Shown here piece by piece: positions 59,216-64,000 of a DNA stretch of 64,000 bases (within the stretch, counting starts at the first letter, position 1; every line of letters starts with the position of its first letter). The position numbers and the translations under genes were made by a program. The DNA lies in contig CAMQGK010000334.1 in the NCBI GenBank assembly GCA_947000775.1, positions 5,156,501-5,220,500 of the forward strand, written 5' to 3'. The stretch is from Pterois miles (Eukaryota > Chordata > Actinopteri > Perciformes > Scorpaenidae). The notes beneath the pieces are model-generated. The model ran no database searches, was not told where the DNA came from, and saw nothing but the letters and a program-made list of their open reading frames with translations.

Positions 59216-59986
59216 CTGAATATATGAATTACTGGATAATTTGTTTACTCATTCTTCACAACTGGTAAACATATACAACTAATAATGAGGGCAGGGTCTT
59301 TGGCCCCACCTGCCAAATGCAGGTAAATTGTTAAGGTCATCTGCAAATTTGGCAGACAGCAAAATGCTGGGGACAGGAATCGAGAATCGGTTCCCACGAT
59401 GCCATGTGGACAGGATGCACAGTATTGTTTCCCTGGTAATGCTTCGGTGTAAACAACAAATCTGTGTTGAAATCAACAGGAAGACAGCAAGTGATGTTAG
59501 CCAGCTGTTGGCAGCCGGTAGGCAGCACAGTCCTGCTTGGCAAAATAATGGAGCTACTAATGTTAACAGAGGTTCCATTGTTACGTTATGATGCGTTCAA
59601 TCTCTATTCAGTAAAAATGACTATTGGCCAGAGGTAAATTATAACATTATCATCATGTGCTGACATGTAATCTTGTTAAATGTTGTTTTTGGTGAGAAAC
59701 TTGAATAAATAGTTGTTTGAAGGAGAAAAATTTAATATCAGACCCCAGATGAGGGGTCCAAAGTAGACATTGCTTTGTTTTGAGGTTAAAGCTGGTGCTG
59801 AAACATATTTTACAACTCCATATTTCAAGGAAAGCGTATCCTTTACATCAGATTAAAAATGTATCATGAGCTGGGACTAAAGGAACAATTCAATGTTCCT
59901 AAAACTAAATCCGTTGGCAGCACCCTTGTACCCTGCTGTCTTAATTGCACCCCTGCAACTAACACCATCCACCACCCCCCACTTAC
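59216..59986. other. Non-coding, no gene seen
   Basis: Unique-looking. Frames at 59279-59591 on both strands show no domain. Confidence 0.5.
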
Positions 59987-60119
59987 CAAAAGGGCAAATA
60001 ACCCCAAGAGGATCATACAGCCCATCACAACTGAGCTCAAGAGGAGCTCATGATGTTGAGGTTGCCTCCATCCGTGCCGTGGTATGAATGCTGGGAGTAG
60101 ATGGTCATACAAATGTTCC
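59987..60119 (-). other. Exon-like segment, weak
   Basis: On the minus strand a consensus donor gtaagt (59981-59986) follows an open frame that ends in a hydrophobic run (SSVVMGCMILLGLFALL), and an acceptor-like cacagcag precedes it (about 60120-60127). The polypyrimidine tract is poor and no family is recognisable. Part of the segment also reads plausibly in another frame (TIYSQHSYHGTDGGNLNIM) up to a stop. Could be chance. Confidence 0.15.
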
Positions 60120-61214
60120 CTGCTGTGGCCAATTACACATACCCTTTCAACACACATATCCTGACATAAATTATAATATACACATAAGTGATTCGCCACA
60201 ATAACAGTGGACAACATACTGCGATCCAGAGGCCTCTATATGTCAATGCAAATACTCCCTATAGGAAGTCGCACACTGAATCCCTGTTAGTAAAACCAGT
60301 GGCCAACAGCAACATGATATCTTGTCAGTCAGGTCTAATCCTGTGTTCAAACTTAATGGCTCCTGACAAGCATTTCACCAGTCGATGGAGGGACCAGAGG
60401 GAATGTGCCACAGTGAGCATGACCACTCAGCAAACTCACATTTAACATTTCATTCCTCCTGCTAGGACAAAATGAATTATACATCCTTGATTCTCCCACA
60501 TTGATCCATCCAGACAAAACTTCCTAAACATTAAATGTTAAATGATTTGTACGTCTCCCTTCCACGCTGCTCGGACACACCTCTCTCTTTCTGACATTCT
60601 CCCTCTATCCTTGACCCCCTTCCCTCACTCCCTCTGTTATCTGAAATAATCTCAGGGCCTCTTTAGATTCTATTCATCAGAGCAGAAAGAAGCAGGCGCT
60701 GACATTGATAAAAAAAAAAAATACCATCTGTGCCTTGCAGGAGTAAAAAGGAGTGAGAGAGAATGAGACGGAAAAGAAAGAGAGGGGCTTCAAATGAAAC
60801 AGGCTCTGTTGTCTCCCTCTTGTCCCCCCTCGTCAATGCCATTTCAATTGAAAAGCGCAGTGGTAATTAAATTCCAGCAGGGGTTAGGGGCAACTGTGCG
60901 GCGCGCTGACGGGGGGCTGCCCTGACATAAAGATGACACAATTCAAGAGGACAGAGGGGGCGCCAGGCGGAAAAGGAGGGAGGGTGACAAATGTTGTGTA
61001 TTCACGTACACTGCCAGATTCGTACTACTCAATCTTCATGACATTTAAAAAATAGAAAATGAAATGGATATTCAAACTCCACTGAATCCCACCATGACCT
61101 TTTCCCCAAATCAGGGATATTCTAAACAGATCCTTCTGTATCTGCGGCATTTGCAGAATATTTCGTAATGCTTATGAGGATGAGCAATTAGGTGGAGGGG
61201 AATATGGGAAAGCT
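60120..61214. other. Non-coding; candidate regulatory block 60830-60990
   Basis: No gene. 60830-60990 (gccatttcaattgaaaagcg, gtggtaattaaattccagca) is non-repetitive with homeodomain-like cores. A run of A lies near 60710. Confidence 0.4.
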
Positions 61215-61226
61215 GGTGTGTGTGTG

Positions 61227-61262
<36 letters not shown>
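61215..61262. repeat. (TG)n microsatellite
   Basis: 48 bp of TG with one gc interruption. Confidence 0.98.
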
Positions 61263-61264
<2 letters not shown>

Positions 61265-64000
61265 AGCACAAATGACTCACAGAAGGACGCTGGTTGTTGA
61301 TTCACATTATAGTGGCGCTAATCCAGAGGCTCCAAAGAGGCCACACACTCCGCTGTCTACATCCACTATCAGCAAAACAAGACAGCATGTTGGTCTTTAA
61401 CTGCTGAAATGAACATTATGTGGCATGCATTATTTTGAAATTATTTTTTTTACCAAACTGTAATAGATGTTACATATTATTTTTCTGATTTGAGATTAGA
61501 ATTAATAAATCACAGGAAAATACTTGGTTTCTGCATTATTTTGAATTTTAACACTTCTATGTTAAAAGTATATCAAAATAAAAACAGTAGGTTGGATGTT
61601 GATTCAAAGCAGCGTACATCTGTGTTTAATAATTTATGAATTTGAAAGTTTTATATTATATGCAAATAGTCCTCTGAGTGTATTTATGACATTACTTTCT
61701 TCACCAACATTGTTTATGAGGCAAAAAAATATTAAAGTACAGTCACTTTGATAAACCTCTTTGAAGAACAGTGAAGACTAAAGAAAAAAATCTGAATAAT
61801 ATTCATTGGGTTTTGTTAAAGAACCAAAAAACAATTTCATTCATCACACTTTTTCTTCATCATTTTCTATAAGCTGATCTCTTTCATTCTTGCGGAAATC
61901 CAACAACATTGCATGTTACAGTTCCAGTTGCAATTAATGACTGATGAGCATCTATGTTGGCTCTACTGAGTTTAACATTTAGAAGAAACTACAAATTAGT
62001 TCAGCCAGTGCTTCACTTACACAATTATCAATTTATCAGAGCCTCTTACCATAAAGCCTGATTCACAAAAAGCATTTGTGCGACTCTGATGCCATCTAGT
62101 GGACAAAGTGCTAAGCACATATAATTGTACCCTTAAGTATCCGTCATTTTTCCCACAGTTGACAATTAAAATCAGCAATTTGTTGGAGACACTGTTGCCT
62201 TATTGTTACTGATATAAATAATCAGATTGCTTTCCTGTCAGGAAAATTCAGGTGGCTCTGTCCAGCTCCGCTAAGTGGGACATTTTCCTTGTTCCCTGGG
62301 CTCATTTTATTAGTGGAGCACACCTCAGGTCTTGAGGTAAAAACAACAAGAAGACAGTTTGTCCTCAAACAGTCTCAGTAATGGTTTAAAATCTCCAGAA
62401 CTTCCTCCTTAACAGAGAGAGGAGAGTGCTGCTGGACGCCCGCCCCGCCAATACTTGTTTCCCAGCAGTCAAAGCCGCAGTCTTTCAAGTCCCGCACTGT
62501 AGTCTGGACAACAGAGGAGTCCGTTTCTACAAAACAAACAAGTCATAATACAGTCAAGAAAGGTTGTGTCAGGGTGGGCTATAGTTTACATTATGCACTA
62601 AAACATAAATGAATTACAAGCTAATGAGGCAGCAGTTTGAGTTTAGTGTACATGACTAAACGGGCTACAGCACTGCTTTCAAGGATGAACCTCCAAAGTC
62701 TCTGTCAGTAACAGCAAAAGGAGCTCCAGCAACACTGGAGCTGCACAGAAACCTCATCACTTAAGTCAGACATCTGGCACTTTCCTGCTGTAAAATAAAT
62801 AGTCCAAAGCCCACTTCAGCTGCAGCTGCACAGTAACACTTAACGTTAACCACACGCTTCAGATGCAAGAGCAGCTCCAATGCAGTGATAAAATAACTTA
62901 ACTTAGTGCTTGCTTCCTTAACTCAAAGAGCTTTAACACAAAGACTCTGAGAACATCAGAGAAGACACCAGTCAATTTATTTGAAAATAGCTGCAATTCA
63001 CACAGATGGAAATGTTTGCTAAGAAAACAAATAAAGAGCATTTGAAAATCTATTTAGAGGACTTTATACGCATGAAAATTCAGTATGCTACAGGCATAAA
63101 CAAAGACTGAACTCTCAGGATCTTTGCTTGTTTGTTTTGTCAAAGAGAGGATGATACAAAGTTTCCCTATAACATATTCAACAGTAGTACCCGCACACCA
63201 AAGGACCTTTCTTGTGCAGGCTTCTCATCATTTCCTGCCACTCAAATCATTGCTTCAGAGAGGAAGCGTGAGGGAGCGTTTGAGGAAAACAGAGCATTTG
63301 TTGTCAGCAGGAGTCTGACAGTTTGGCTCATCAAACATCACTTATCAAATTCAATTCATTATAAGACAAATATTGGAGGATGCAGTATAGCCTCAACAAA
63401 ATGAGATATTAAGGTCAATTAAATGCATCACTGAAAGGTGCTAAATGCACATTTAGCACATTTACTAATCAGCTCTCAACATGGCGGCGGCTGAGCCAGC
63501 AGCATGCAGCTAATGGTGCTAACAGCTGTGAAAACAGCAGCAACAGTGCAGACAGGATTAACAGTGTTAACCTGAATGGGAACAGCAGGGTGGTTTCTAC
63601 ACTTCCACTTCCCGTTGGTCAAGACGGCGTTATCAGCTGTAACCATCGTAGGAGAGCAGTATAGAGCAACGGCCATGAGCTAGCCATTGGGGCACACTCA
63701 CATGCACAAATATGCACTAAAAACATGATGTCAACAAAGCACAGAGAAGCTCGGATTATAATACACACTGAGGGAGAGCGATTTCATTCTCTGCTCAGGT
63801 AGACATTAGTCATCTACATCTTCGCATAACATATAGGTGTTTGATGCTATATTAATGCTCTGGATATCATATAGTTATTTCCACTATTCATGCTCTGAAA
63901 AAGGCCAAAATGCATCAGAGAGGCTGGCTCAGCAATTACAGCAGACTTGCTGGAGGTCACTGTAGAAAAGAGAACAGGGGCCAAACTAAAAACAGCTGTG
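61263..64000. other. Non-coding, no gene seen
   Basis: AT-rich to 62200, then mixed composition. Frames up to 90 codons without domains. No repeat element could be bounded. Confidence 0.45.

Overview
This window looks like non-coding DNA from a ray-finned (teleost) fish nuclear genome. The evidence is its repeat content: several copies of one tRNA-headed SINE with an L2/CR1-like tail, hAT, Harbinger-like and TTAA-type DNA transposon remnants, an L1-type LINE remnant, many dispersed repeats of teleost type, and abundant long (CA)n microsatellites. I found no host protein-coding exon I would defend. Every protein-like signal I could place belongs to a decayed mobile element. The only intact-looking RNA gene is a tRNA-Asp(GTC), and it sits inside a nest of SINEs. 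There is no operon, CRISPR array or other prokaryote-type system.

Layout. 1-8.8 kb: SINE copy A, a perfect 13-bp hairpin, an 808-bp Harbinger-like MITE, then a three-layer nest at 6.6-7.5 kb (old repeat, minus-strand SINE, inserted tRNA-Asp plus plus-strand SINE). 8.8-14.3 kb: mostly unremarkable, with two old dispersed repeats. 14.3-15.4 kb: a 1,043-bp hAT element in an AT microsatellite, carrying a broken transposase C-terminus. 15.5-23.7 kb: low-repeat sequence with features of conserved regulatory DNA (RFX-type X-box, octamer, TAAT-rich blocks). 23.8-25.5 kb: a cytosine-depleted homopolymer-rich block that looks like corrupted sequence over real repeats. 25.6-29.7 kb: two decayed copies of one unclassified transposon-type gene arranged head to head, one of them split by a TTAA-type MITE. 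32.9 kb: a MADF-domain fragment. 34.1-35.6 kb: an L1 ORF2 remnant. 36-52 kb: mostly unique sequence with several candidate regulatory blocks, plus MITEs at 41.0 and 43.1 kb. 52.4-54.2 kb: an old repeat interrupted by SINE copy C and a 905-bp unclassified DNA transposon. 57.2 kb: a hAT MITE with a perfect 8-bp target duplication. 58.4-59.2 kb: another old repeat. The rest is largely unique.

Interpretation. The low-repeat stretches between 15 and 23 kb and between 36 and 51 kb, with many TAAT/ATTA cores, suggest a gene desert or very large intron rich in regulatory elements. That is inference and needs cross-species alignment. Family names below rest on recognition by eye; no database search was run.
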